NCBI GenBank assembly: GCA_023515745.1
Contig: JALECJ010000258.1
Coordinates: forward strand, 2,050,501-2,114,500
Direction of reading: 5' to 3'
DNA from: Amoeboaphelidium protococcarum
Taxonomy: Eukaryota > Aphelidiomycota > Aphelidea
DNA length: 64,000 bases
Shown: positions 39,832-49,234 of the stretch, piece after piece
Position numbering within the stretch: the first letter of the stretch is position 1
How the letters are laid out: every line of letters begins with the position of its first letter
Made by a program: the position numbers and the translations under genes
Notes under the pieces: generated by a model
What the model saw: the letters and a program-made list of their open reading frames with translations, nothing else
Databases searched by the model: none
Told to the model about the DNA's origin: nothing

Positions 39832-40827
39832 ATGGATGCAATTGTGGCCTTGTCTGATGACATTAATCAGCTGATTGATCTTATTCCAGCCAAGTTTTAC
39901 ATACAGGAGAATGAGCCTCAAGTGCCTAATAGCAAGTACATCTTCAACAAGAAGACTATCAAAGAGAACAATCAGACATTTGCGCAGATGAAAAAGTTGT
40001 AAAAATCTGCCAAATTGGATCCTGCCATAGACCACTCTACCACTGCCAAGAAAGTCGCGTAATCTGCTGATGATAGTGGTACTAATCATACTGATGATAG
40101 CAATTTGTAGACAGAGAATGGCGTCAAGTCCGGGTCTTCTTCATCTTAAAGCCCTTCAATGGAGGAGCTGCGAGCGCGTTTGAATTCAAGAATCGAAGAG
40201 TTGCGATCCTAGCGCAAAGCTGATGGTGATAGTAAGAGAAAAAGGCGTCAGAAGGATAAGAAGGAGCAATCCAGTAAGAAGCAAAAGTCTTCCGGTAACA
40301 TGTAGAAAGGTGCGCATGCAACAGCTGTGGAGACTACTGCTGCAACAGCGGGCGGCTCTGCTGAGTAGACATCTCCATTTGTAACAGTGTCCTCTTCATC
40401 AGAAGTCGCGTTTAATAAAATAGAAATTGGTGATGGCACAGTGGTCAAGAGTGTTGACCGTATCGCAAAGGTGACCAAGAAGCAGAAAATCAATCCAAAG
40501 TAGGCGTTAGAGAAGGTGCAAGCACAGGAGACCAAGATCAAGTAGCTTGAGGCAGTTGACGCGTAGAAGGCATCTGAACTGAAGGAGCAGTAGAAATGGA
40601 GTACCGTGTTAAAGAAGGCTGATGGATAAAAGGTACAAACTGACGCGAATCTTCTGAAGAAGTCTGCAAAGAAGCTTGAAAAGCAGAAGCAGAAGAGCAA
40701 AAAGGATTGGGATAAGCGGCTTAAGACTGTGAAGAAGGGTATTGATATGAAGGCAAAGAAGCGTCAAGAGAATTTGGACAACCGGAAGGCTTAGAAAATG
40801 ACCAAGTCGAAGAAAGGTCGTAAATGA
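39832..40827 (+). CDS. RRP14: SURF6/Rrp14-like nucleolar protein
   Basis: A 331-residue very basic protein. The Rrp14/SURF6 blocks are present: PSMEELRARLNSRIEELRSQRK near 110, Lys/Arg-rich linkers, a FNKIEIGD strand, and the C-terminal core WDKRLKTVKKGIDMKAKKRQENLDNRK, split here by normal codons and ending GRK. The family acts in nucleolar rRNA processing and assembly of both ribosomal subunits. The N-terminal 40 residues (DDINQLIDLIPAKFYI) match the Rrp14 N-terminal region. Long Lys/Gln coiled coil; Gln often UAR. Confidence 0.87.
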
Positions 40828-41186
40828 TATGGGTAAGCTTTCTATAAATTCATACACTAAGTATTAACAGGCTTTTACACACTACTTTTTTACCACTTTG
40901 TTTTATGCATATTATATAAAGTCATAAAGTTTCTGAACCGTCCGTGGTTACATGTGCTACAGTTGGGCGTACAAAGATAGCCTGTGATCGATCTGTGGCT
41001 AAGTTGCGATCCCATCTGCCCAATCAGAGAGTCTAAAACTACATTCTATGACCGATCTGTGTTAATTTGTATTACTTCTAATTAAGTAATTGATTTCATG
41101 ACAATGATGCATTGCCTTTACTTTGCTTATCGTTTATTTATTAATCTGCTGTTAATATAGTAATAAGTTACAAACAAATTGACAAT
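40828..41186. other. Intergenic region upstream of glycine-rich gene 1
   Basis: AT-rich, 359 bp, presumed 3' UTR of the SURF6 gene and promoter of the secreted protein. No gene is seen. Confidence 0.35.
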
Positions 41187-41690
41187 ATGAAATTGTAGTA
41201 TACTTTGATTTTGATCACAATGTTGATCTAATACGCGCTAGCTGTTCCAACATTTCATCACATGAAAAAATTGCTGAAAGGTAAAGGCTGTGGTGACGGT
41301 GGTGGAAAGTACTCTTCCGGCTCAGGAGCGGGTGCATCAGGTATGGGTGGTAGTGGTGGCGCGATGGGTATGTCTGGCCCTGCTTCTGGTGGTGGTAGTG
41401 GTGCTGGAATGGGGTCAGGGGGAATGATGGACGCCGGTGCAGGAGCTAGTGCAGATGCTGGTGCAAGTATGGGTGGTAGTGCCGACGCCAAAGCGGCCCT
41501 TGGTGGTGGAGGAGGAGGAGCTGTTGATCCTGCTGTTCCAGTGCAGTAAGGACTCGATATTGCGAAAAGTGCCATGTCTGGAGATTGGGCGGGTATGGCG
41601 AATTCTATTGGAGCAGTATCTGACACTGGTACGAACACCGGACTTGGTTCGTCCATAGGTAATATGGTAGGAAGCTTCTTCCGTCGCTGA
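41187..41690 (+). CDS. Glycine-rich secreted protein, tandem family member 1
   Basis: A 167-residue protein: signal peptide (1-20), an LLKGKGC patch, a long Gly/Ala/Ser/Met low-complexity centre, then a defined C-terminal module starting AVPVQQGLDIAKSAMSGDW and ending IGAVSDTGTNTGLGSSIGNM, with an FFRR end. Two further genes downstream share the signal peptide type, Gly-rich middle and this module. Nothing like it is known to me. Secretion is inferred from the N-terminus. The Gly-rich part suggests a wall, coat or adhesive role. Confidence 0.8.
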
Positions 41691-42207
41691 TCGCAAGTCT
41701 ATGTGAGGCTCTTATCATTTTAAAGCACTAAGATTCTAGTGCTAAAATGACTTGATTTTTGTTTATATCATTGATGATTATAATACTTTATTGAAAAGAA
41801 TATTTTGCACAATTATTTGATTCCTTTACTTTTAAAGAGATTGTGTACTCAACAATGTCTCCCAGCGATTTCGATTATGCAGGAGGACGTTTCATTAGAC
41901 ATTTCTCAATTTACACACTTAATTTAAGATCACTTCAATAATCACATAGTTGGACGCGTTTACTCTGAAAAGTCTATTTCATGTACCGGTATTATGTTGC
42001 TGTTATACTGCATGTCTGTGACTGATTGATTGTCGTTGTGATTGACTCAAGCTATTTGTGTTACCGTTGCAGCCAATCTGAATACTTCCCCCAAGTGCTT
42101 TGGTGACACATTCATCAAAACTTTGATAGTACAACTTCCTATCATTAATTGCAATCGTCTCTCTTTCTGCAATTAATATTATCCCAATAACGCGTATCTT
42201 ACTCATA
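41691..42207. other. Intergenic region between glycine-rich genes 1 and 2
   Basis: 517 bp with no gene seen; ACGCGT near 41955 and again near 42188, just before the next ATG. Confidence 0.35.
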
Positions 42208-42726
42208 ATGAAGGCATTCTCTTTAATATCCTTTGCTCTTTTGATATCTCTGATGCTAGTTTCAAACACGGTCGCCCTGCCTCATTTTTTCCTGTCGAAA
42301 TTGTTCGGCAGTAAATGTGGATTCAAATCATTGTTTGGTAAAGGGTCTTGTCCTGGGGCAGAGGCTGGTGCTAATCAAGGCGGTCCAATGGGAGCTGCAG
42401 GTGCTGGTAGTGGTGTTTCTGTTGGGCCAGGCGGTGAGTTGAGCGGTGTCCCTGGTGGTGGTGCTGCTGCAGGTGCTAGCGCTGGCGCTAGTGCAGGTGG
42501 AGATGCTGGAGCCGGAGGTGCGGGAGGGCCTCTCGATATGGGAGGTAAGAGTGCAAATGTTGATCCCGCTGCTCTATCTTCAGGAATATAAGGAATTGTT
42601 GGCTCAGCTCTATCAGGTGATTGGAGTGGCCTTGCATCTAATATCGGAGCTGTTGCAGATACCGGCACAAACACCGGTCTTGGCTCATCTATTGGCAACA
42701 TAGTCGGTGGATTCTTGCGCAGGTGA
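42208..42726 (+). CDS. Glycine-rich secreted protein, tandem family member 2
   Basis: A 172-residue protein: signal peptide (1-24, ending NTVALP), a FLSKLFGSKCGFKSLFGKG basic segment with two Cys, a Gly/Ala-rich centre, and the shared C-terminal module (LSSGIQGIVGSALSGDW, SNIGAVADTGTNTGLGSS, GFLRR). It differs from member 1 mostly in the low-complexity part, while the C-terminal module is nearly invariant. One in-frame TAA is at the Gln of GIQGIV, shared in position with members 1 and 3. Confidence 0.8.
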
Positions 42727-43295
42727 TGTATGGGTATGGGTGTTCAATATCCTTTTGTAATTTTAATACATTATGTCAATTGAGAAGATTTTTGACGAGA
42801 TTCGCCGAAATAGAAATCATTCATGTGCAGTGACCTTTAAAATGATTCGAGTCTTTTACCACTTTGAGCCCTTTCTACTACAGTATATCCGCAGAGTATC
42901 AACTAAACGCTTTAGTACGTTGTTTGACTGCGCGTTTATTTAAATCGGGCATCGACACAATCTTCCTCAAACGCGTCGACAAGTGTTTGCAGATTTTGTA
43001 CTAGTAGTAGACTATTACTATTTGAGAGATCGATAAGTCTAACCTGTTACGTCATCATATAGATATACTACGCGGCCTCATTATCCTGTGACCATTAGAG
43101 GATACCTAGACGATATTGTGACTTTGTATTGTTACCGATTGTGGCCCAATCGGTCCAATCAATGTAGCCAGTGTGACTTGAGTTGCGACAATACGGAATC
43201 AATATAAAGATCGACCAATTTTACTTTGTACGAATACTTCTCTTTCCCTTCTGACAATCTGTACACATATCTCAATATATTGTTCATCTAAAAAA
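42727..43295. other. Intergenic region between glycine-rich genes 2 and 3
   Basis: 569 bp with no gene seen; ACGCGT near 42970. Confidence 0.35.
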
Positions 43296-43640
43296 ATGAA
43301 ATTTTTAAGCATAGTTTTGATATCAATCTTGATCGTATAATCTCTTGCATTGCCATTTGGCTTCCTCGGGGGTCTACTCGGTGGCAAAGGTGGTGGTTCA
43401 TTTAAAAGCGGCGGCCTTGGGGGTCTTCTAGGTGGCTTTGGTGGTGGTGGAGGTGGTGGTAAAGCCGTCGATGGTGGTGCTCTCAGCTCTGGAATATAAG
43501 GTATCGTCAGCTCCGCCATGTCTGGTAATTGGGGCGGTTTAGCCCAGTCAATCGGCTCGGTCGCTGACACTGGTACAAATTCAGGTATTGGATCTTCCGT
43601 TGGGAGTATAGTCTCGTCTTTCTTAGGTGGCGGTGCGTGA
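43296..43640 (+). CDS. Glycine-rich secreted protein, tandem family member 3 (short)
   Basis: A 114-residue protein: signal peptide (1-19), GFLGGLLGGKGGG repeats, and the family module (LSSGIQGIVSSAMSGNWGG, SIGSVADTGTNSGIGSS). It ends SFLGGGA rather than the RR end of members 1 and 2, and its Gly-rich centre is much shorter. It is the most reduced copy, so it defines the minimal conserved part: signal peptide, glycine segment and C-terminal module. Confidence 0.78.
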
Positions 43641-43741
43641 ATGTCTTTTATGAATTCTTACATAAAAATATATATCCATTGTTAAACTAATTTATGACGT
43701 CGTTTTACAATGCATCACATGGTGATGAAACATTTAGATAA

Positions 43742-44462
43742 TCATACTTCATCTGCAGTGACAGGATGCTTCAGCGGTATCATTGACAGCCTCTGCGGAT
43801 CGCGCCTAAGACTTTTCCTCATATCTACATAATGGAATATCGATTTCATCAATTACAACAACAATGACCATAAGGTGATACATGATTGCTAGAATAAAGT
43901 CTTACCAAACGCGTCTTCATCGCCACTTGCAGATGAGCCATTGGGATCGATGCAACCAGAGTAGTACTGCAAAACGCGGCGATAAACAACATAACCCATT
44001 GAGGTATACATTTGGACAGCCACCTTATTACTAACCCTTACAAATAGATCCACAAAAAATCCATCATAAAATTCCTACGATACGCATTCCAAGTGGTTCA
44101 TTAAAGTCTTTGCAACTCCAGTCTTTCTATGAGAGTTTAGGGTGGTCAGCGCGGTGACATGTCCATGCCAGTTAGCACCAGTACCTTCAGCCTTGCCTAG
44201 CACATATCCAGTAATTATGGCAGACTGTCCGGGCGAGTCCTAGGACATAACTGACGATGACGGTGAGCACGTCTTATAATTATAAGTGGGCCATTGCAAT
44301 AAATAAGTCAAATAATAGGACAGATTGTAAGTCTCTGTCAGTGGATCAAGGTTTCTACACGTTATCACCAATGACATGATATAAAATACATATACGAATT
44401 GAAGCATACATTTTTGATATTCCGAACAGATCTGTAGCCTATAACTCTCTCAGACAACTCAT
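43742..44462 (-). CDS. NAA20: NatB catalytic subunit Naa20/Nat3 (three exons)
   Basis: A spliced 194-residue N-terminal acetyltransferase. Exons on the minus strand: 44462-44410, 44354-43906 and 43824-43742 (53+449+83 nt, in frame). Exon 1 gives MSCLRELQATDLFGISKI; exon 2 opens NLDPLTETYNLSYYL, the NatB hallmark, and contains the GNAT acetyl-CoA motif HRKTGVAKTLM, FFVDLFVRVSN and YTSMGYVVYRRVLQYYS; exon 3 gives DMRKSLRRDPQR, the NatB C-terminus. NatB acetylates Met-Asp/Glu/Asn/Gln N-termini. Both junctions are fixed by homology. Yeast Nat3 is 195 residues. Confidence 0.92.
43825..43905 (-). other. Spliceosomal intron, 81 nt, in NAA20
   Basis: Starts GTAAGA, ends ATGTAG. It is 27 codons long and has no TGA in frame, so retention would insert 27 residues. 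Homology across DEDAF|DMRK shows it must be removed. Confidence 0.88.
44355..44409 (-). other. Spliceosomal intron, 55 nt, in NAA20
   Basis: Starts GTATGC and ends GTGTAG. Removal restores ISKI-NLDPLTETY, matching NatB subunits. A GTGATAAC branch-like stretch lies close to the acceptor. Confidence 0.88.
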
Positions 44463-44587
44463 TTTATAGTATTCGTTGTAAGCGATAGTTTATACAGTAT
44501 TGATCTTCAACGATGTAAAAAAGAGAAGAAGTGCATCGCGAATGCAAAGTTCAATACAAAATATCTATTATACAAATTAATTCCATG

Positions 44588-45013
44588 TCAATTATAAGAG
44601 GAAGGCTGGATATTCAAGGCATCCGCAAAGCGTTTATTCTTCACCATGACGCGTTGAGACTCCAGCTATTGGTCCAAAGGATTCTGTGCAGAGTCAGCTT
44701 ATGCTAATTACCGCTTCAATTACGCACGCAATAATTTCACCTATTCGTCAATTTATGCTTCATTCAATGTCCCCTCATCTTCTAATTACTCTCTTAATTC
44801 AACACATTTAAGCTCTATATTCCTCTTTCGCTCGTGCTCCAACAGGTCACTATCGGTGGTGTCGCGTTTAACTATTTGCGATTTCGAATCTTGAGCATTT
44901 TAAATTGACTTGTAATATGGAGAATGTCGAGGCTTCAAATTAGACAGATTCTTCTGAACATGCCCACTAGTGCCAGTGCCTCTCGGAGTTGGCAGGCCTA
45001 TACCGTTATACAT
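44588..45013 (-). CDS. CWC21: Cwc21/SRRM2-type spliceosome protein
   Basis: A 141-residue protein starting [20 protein letters not shown], the invariant start of the Cwc21/SRm300 family, followed by [10 protein letters not shown] and the cwf21 helix ([25 protein letters not shown]). It binds Prp8 and Snu114 in the catalytic spliceosome. Metazoan SRRM2 adds huge RS repeats; this is the short fungal-type form. Its presence fits the introns found next door. The C-terminal half is Gln-rich, almost all as TAA/TAG. Confidence 0.93.
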
Positions 45014-45129
45014 GACAGAGTTTTTTTATTAAAATTTACGATTTTGAATCAAATGAATGAAAAGAAGATGATCGTCGATCTCATCAAGTATCAATAAGTA
45101 GCGACAAGCAATAGTAATAGAGCATTTAT

Positions 45130-46143
45130 TCATTTTCCCTTCTAGCCAAATGACATCACAAACTCTCTGTTCATACCGCGATCTTCAATAAAGTAGACTT
45201 GGACTGCAACGAGAACTGTCACTCGCCAATGATCAGGCTTTCCACGCATGTATTTCAATGGAAAGAACACTCGGAAGAAGGTAAAGTCCAGCTGGCTTAA
45301 GGCATCCTTCACACTTGGCTTCAAGTACTGCCACTGGGGCTTTTAGTACCCATACTGGCGCTACATGGCATCCCAGCGCATTTTGTCCTCGCAGTAAGTA
45401 TCATTTAACTGGTTAACTCCATTTCCGGCGCGATAATTGATTAGTTCATAGAAATGAGCTCGAGGATCTTCATGAGACAGAAGATTTTTCAAATACTTTA
45501 TAACTAGAAGATTGTACTCTTGTTGGGTGATGTAGCCAAGTTGCAGCAACCACCTACTGCCATAATCAAAGCGGGACCATTGATAACCTTTAAGAAGTGA
45601 TTCCAGACATTATTCTTTTACTATTGGAGTTAAGTTATCCTGAAGAGAGAAACAATCACACAATTTACGCAAATACTTCACGTCATTATCACTGCTATCA
45701 GCTTGATCTAGTGCCATAGTGAAAATCTCTATAAAGCCATATTTTATCATTGCCTCACGTAACAGGCCATACTTCTCGTATGATAATACTTTGCGAGGTA
45801 AAGGCTTTCCGCTGCGCATAAATTTACAAAACTGTTCAGACACTGCAGACAGCAACTACTTTGCGTGAAAGCCAAGAATCTCTTCTTCAGCCAGATCGAC
45901 ATTCAACTCTTCAGGTACTCCTTTATCTGCATAGACTGTCATGCCATCAATCTCTATGGGCACAGGATCTAGATGAGGCATCAGATCATAACCTCCCAGA
46001 TGTGTAGAGAGTGCTAGTGACCAAATCTTGGCCTACCTGAACTGAGTCAAGTCATCAAAGCTCCAAATCAAGCTATAGATTTATAGCGCATAATTGTTTG
46101 CTTTCATCAGTCTTATGCAGACTATCATGGAAGAAGTATTCAT
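45130..46143 (-). CDS. Unknown conserved-looking protein, 337 residues
   Basis: An unbroken frame with normal protein composition, many aromatic residues (GYQWSRFDYGSRWLLQLGYIT, split by a Gln codon; FTFFRVFFPLKYMRG). No signal peptide is obvious and no family was recognised. It could be cytosolic and mostly helical. The longest start is ATG 46143 (MNTSSMIVCI), bounded by an in-frame TGA; ATG 46107 (MKANNYALQ) is an alternative. It is in a run of four minus-strand genes but function cannot be inferred from context. Confidence 0.72.
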
Positions 46144-46519
46144 AATCAGCAGTCAGCTTGAGGTTGAGATACGCGTGTCTAAAGATGCAGAACGCCGTCA
46201 TCAGAGGGCCATAATACGCCAAACACGATCCTTTCACGAACGCCCTTTTGTCTTAAAAAATTTCTGGTACTTTCTATTGCACAGTGATAGTTAGAGCAAA
46301 TCTACTGGGCGCAAATAGCGCAATATAGTTTTTCCGGGAGTATCTACGCAATGTCTGCAAAATCAACCATTTGTTTCTCGAAGTGATAATAAAATGCAGA
46401 GTTTTAACTACGGCTAATTAGGAAAAAAGGATACGTAAACTAGAAAAAGGTGCGAAATGTCATTGGACATTACAAATCATGCGTTCCTGTTGATGATAGT
46501 GCAAGAATTATACTTGCCG

Positions 46520-47329
46520 TCACAGCCTCTCTTTGACAAAGTCAACAGCTTCCTTAAGCGCGTCTTATTATGCCTTCATGGCCTTCTAATTATTAGGATT
46601 AGCGCGAATAGCCCAACCGTGTTCTACTCCATCGTAAGTTGAAACACGACTATTATTCGTGCGCGTATTCAACATCTCCTTGACTGATAGCATGTCGGAT
46701 GAGCTCCATTAGAAATCTTTTGATGGAAATTATACTAACAGTGGACATTTTACCTATTCTAGATCATGAGGATGATTCCATTTAGCTGGATGCGTGGACA
46801 CAATACACTTTACAGTCTCAGACACTGGTCCAACACTGGTGACGGCGTGAAGACCACCAAAACAGAACCCCGCCACAGCAATCTTGGTATAGCCTTTTTA
46901 CTGCGTAGCGAGAATAAAACTTTACACCACCGGAGTGACTTTTGCGGGTGAATGAGTAGACATCCAATAAGCCAGCTTTGGCAGCGAGAATGTAAGTTTG
47001 ACTGCACGAATAAATTGATTGAAGAATCCAGTTTACTCGTCCATCATACCTAATACGCTGAGCGGCATGGGGTCATTCAATACAATGTCTGGCACGTATG
47101 CCGGGATGCCCAACTTATCAGCAAGAGTGTCCGCCACTAGCCTAACATTCACAAACTTTTGACCAAACACATCTGTCAGAATTAACAATGCTGTATCTCC
47201 ACCCTCAGAACCGCTGATGTAACAATCCATTCCATCAAGTTACGAATCAACACCCTTTGGTTCGCCTTAGTGTATATACCCGCTGACACAGCATTCATTC
47301 ACTGGATTTTATTACCCGCTCTCTTCCAT
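46520..47329 (-). CDS. Dienelactone hydrolase family protein
   Basis: A 269-residue alpha/beta hydrolase. N-terminal CCVSGYIHQGEPKGVDSQLDG matches the Aim2/dienelactone hydrolase group. The nucleophile elbow is AGFCFGG with Cys156 as nucleophile; the acid is probably the Asp of FPSKDF and the His lies in the EHGWAIR motif. Substrates in the family are lactones or esters, and the in vivo substrate of eukaryotic members is mostly unknown. Start at ATG 47329 (MEESGQQNPV) is chosen because the conserved N-terminal block lies upstream of ATG 47230. Confidence 0.9.
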
Positions 47330-47399
47330 TTAAACTGAGGTGTGTAAGCAAAAAGAGACGCTTATTTTAGGTGACAAATTTGTGATGGAAATCAAAAAG

Positions 47400-47473
47400 A
47401 GGTGCTACTCGGATTTGAACCGAGATTGAGAGAGTCAGAGTCTCTATTCCTAACCGAATTAGAACATAGCACC
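47400..47473 (-). tRNA. tRNA-Gln(CUG)
   Basis: A 74-nt cloverleaf on the minus strand. Acceptor GGTGCTA pairs with TAGCACC, the anticodon stem AGAGA/TCTCT encloses CTCTGAC (anticodon CTG), the T arm is CTCGG-TTCAAAT-CCGAG, and the discriminator is T. CTTTTTG follows as Pol III terminator. It reads CAG. The sequence is quite different from the two UAR-reading tRNAs. Confidence 0.93.
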
Positions 47474-47825
47474 TTTTTGAGGTATTTGGATGAAAGTGAA
47501 GAATTTAATTGAATATATTTCGGCAGTTTAGCAACAAAAATGCCGTTAAGATTCCTTTGATTGGCAGCTGGTAGAAGACGCGATATAAGCGCCGTGATCT
47601 TGAGATTAATCTCAATTCATGAATACATTGCTTTTGCCAAAAGTTATATCATTAATTTGCAAACAATTGTCATTTAAAACACGTTCGTTATATCGCAATG
47701 GAAATAAATCAAGCATAGTTGTTGTGCTGGACTGAACGGAATGTGGTCTTTGCGAACTTTAAATAGTTCTGAGCCTTTGATGGACTAAATGAAAGGCCCA
47801 GATAGAGGGACTTGGCTAGCGTATA
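47474..47825. other. Intergenic region before the hAT-like element
   Basis: 352 bp without a supported gene. Its last 8 bases (47818-47825, AGCGTATA) are the left target-site duplication. Confidence 0.45.
47818..47825. repeat. Left target-site duplication AGCGTATA
   Basis: Matches 48483-48490 exactly, directly outside the right terminal repeat. Confidence 0.85.
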
Positions 47826-48482
47826 TAGCACTCCCCACGGTCCAAAGTAGACCGCTTTTTTTGGTCGGGGACCGGTCCGTCCGCAAGACCGGTCCGTCAT
47901 TTGACCATTCGGTCCAGGACCGTGCATAGACTGAACCGTTGGTCCTGGACCGCAGACAGACCGGTCCAGACCGGTCCAAGAGATATATCAACGTGGCCAT
48001 TGTAACCGTGACTTAACGCGTGAATAACGATTATAAAGTACCGTAACTTCGCTTCATTCAATATTGAGTTATCGATAGTAGCTACTTATACATGTTTGAA
48101 CACAATCAAAACGATTATGAAGAGCATAATACATTTAATACGAATGACGCCATTGTTAATACGTGCTGTCGGTAAGCGCGAGTATATGATTATCTTGCGC
48201 CACGCTGAGTATTTGATTATGAAACAATGAGGGAGCTTTAAAAAATTTGATTAGCTCTAAAAAAGGCTGATATAACATTGATTTATTGAGCTGGCTTCAC
48301 TATGAGACCGGTCTAGACCGGACCGTATACCGGACCGTCAGACCGCACTTCAGACCGGTCTCACATTTTAATGAGCGACTCGGGACCGGTCTAACTTTTC
48401 CCAATGCGGTCCGCGGACCGAGCCAGACCGTAAATGATGGTCCCGGACCGAGACCGGACCGTCCGGACCATGGGGAGTGCTA
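47826..48482. mobile_element. Non-autonomous hAT-like DNA transposon (MITE), 657 bp
   Basis: Terminal inverted repeats of 18 bp with one mismatch: TAGCACTCCCCACGGTCC at 47826-47843, and GGACCATGGGGAGTGCTA at 48465-48482. Both ends are flanked by the same 8-bp duplication AGCGTATA (47818-47825 and 48483-48490). The subterminal parts are packed with GGACCG/ACCGGTC motifs in both orientations (47865-47980, 48303-48470), as expected for transposase-binding repeats. The centre is AT-rich with no transposase frame. An 8-bp duplication is typical of hAT. The TIR start TAGCA fits the hAT YARNG rule in four of five positions. Confidence 0.88.
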
Positions 48483-48490
48483 AGCGTATA
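48483..48490. repeat. Right target-site duplication AGCGTATA
   Basis: Matches 47818-47825 exactly. Confidence 0.85.
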
Positions 48491-48738
48491 TGTATAATGT
48501 TTCTTAAAGCAACACTAAGTAATCATTGTATGTACACTCAAGACTTATGATAAGAATTTCCAATGTTAGCAAAAACTAATGATGATGCAATCTTGTATTT
48601 TAAATGATTTGAATTTTTACCGCACTTGGATGGGGATCAAAAATTACTTGTTTGATCGCTCATTATCATGATACCTCAGATGCTTTGGATTTATATACAA
48701 TCAATGGCTCAACTTTTCATGTATTTACTGTGTAAAAT

Positions 48739-48810
48739 TGCGTTATCGTCTAGTGGTAAGGACACGCGACTCTAACTCGCATAACCTCGGTTCGAATCCG
48801 AGTAACGCCT
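48739..48810 (+). tRNA. tRNA-Gln(CUA), reads UAG
   Basis: A 72-nt cloverleaf. Same acceptor (TGCGTTA/TAACGCC with U1/C72 mismatch), T arm and discriminator T as the UUA tRNA at 32884. The anticodon loop CTCTAAC gives anticodon CTA. It differs from the UUA tRNA at only a handful of positions in the D loop, anticodon and stem edge. TTTT follows directly. It decodes the UAG codons that fill the genes here. Confidence 0.92.
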
Positions 48811-49234
48811 TTTTATTACACTGGATGTTTAAAATCAATATTTGGCTCAATTTTTTTTAGGTGGCGAGACTAATAACTTTTAATTAGAATGGTACAGAGA
48901 AAGTTTCGAATCTAAAGTCTACTTATCTTAAACAGATTTAGGAATTAATGAACTGCACACGTTGATAAGCTGCCAGAACGCGATCCTGGAAAGCTTTAAT
49001 TTATTGAAGTATTATCACTGCACCCAAAGATTGTATCAAGTACTGTCTATTCTTAAGTACGTGAGATTTTAGTATACATTTCCGTTTCCGTCTGCTCGAA
49101 TGTATTGGAATGAATGTGATTGCGTTGTTGTTGTTGCCAAGTAAGACCAGATCAAATCTTCTCTTTTTACTTTCTTCAACCTGAAGTAGTTTAATAATTA
49201 TCTAATAGATTGAATATCAGTTAAACATATCAAA
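48811..49234. other. Intergenic region upstream of decarboxylase gene
   Basis: 424 bp, AT-rich, no gene seen. Confidence 0.35.

Noticed and set aside
41258..42701. Pro/Ala-rich antisense ORFs in the glycine-rich genes
   Set aside because: They mirror Gly-rich codons; the plus frames have signal peptides and a conserved module.
47858..48470. CRISPR-like array from repeated GGACCG motifs
   Set aside because: Motifs are short, irregular and in both orientations within terminal inverted repeats and a target duplication; this is a transposon end structure in a eukaryote.
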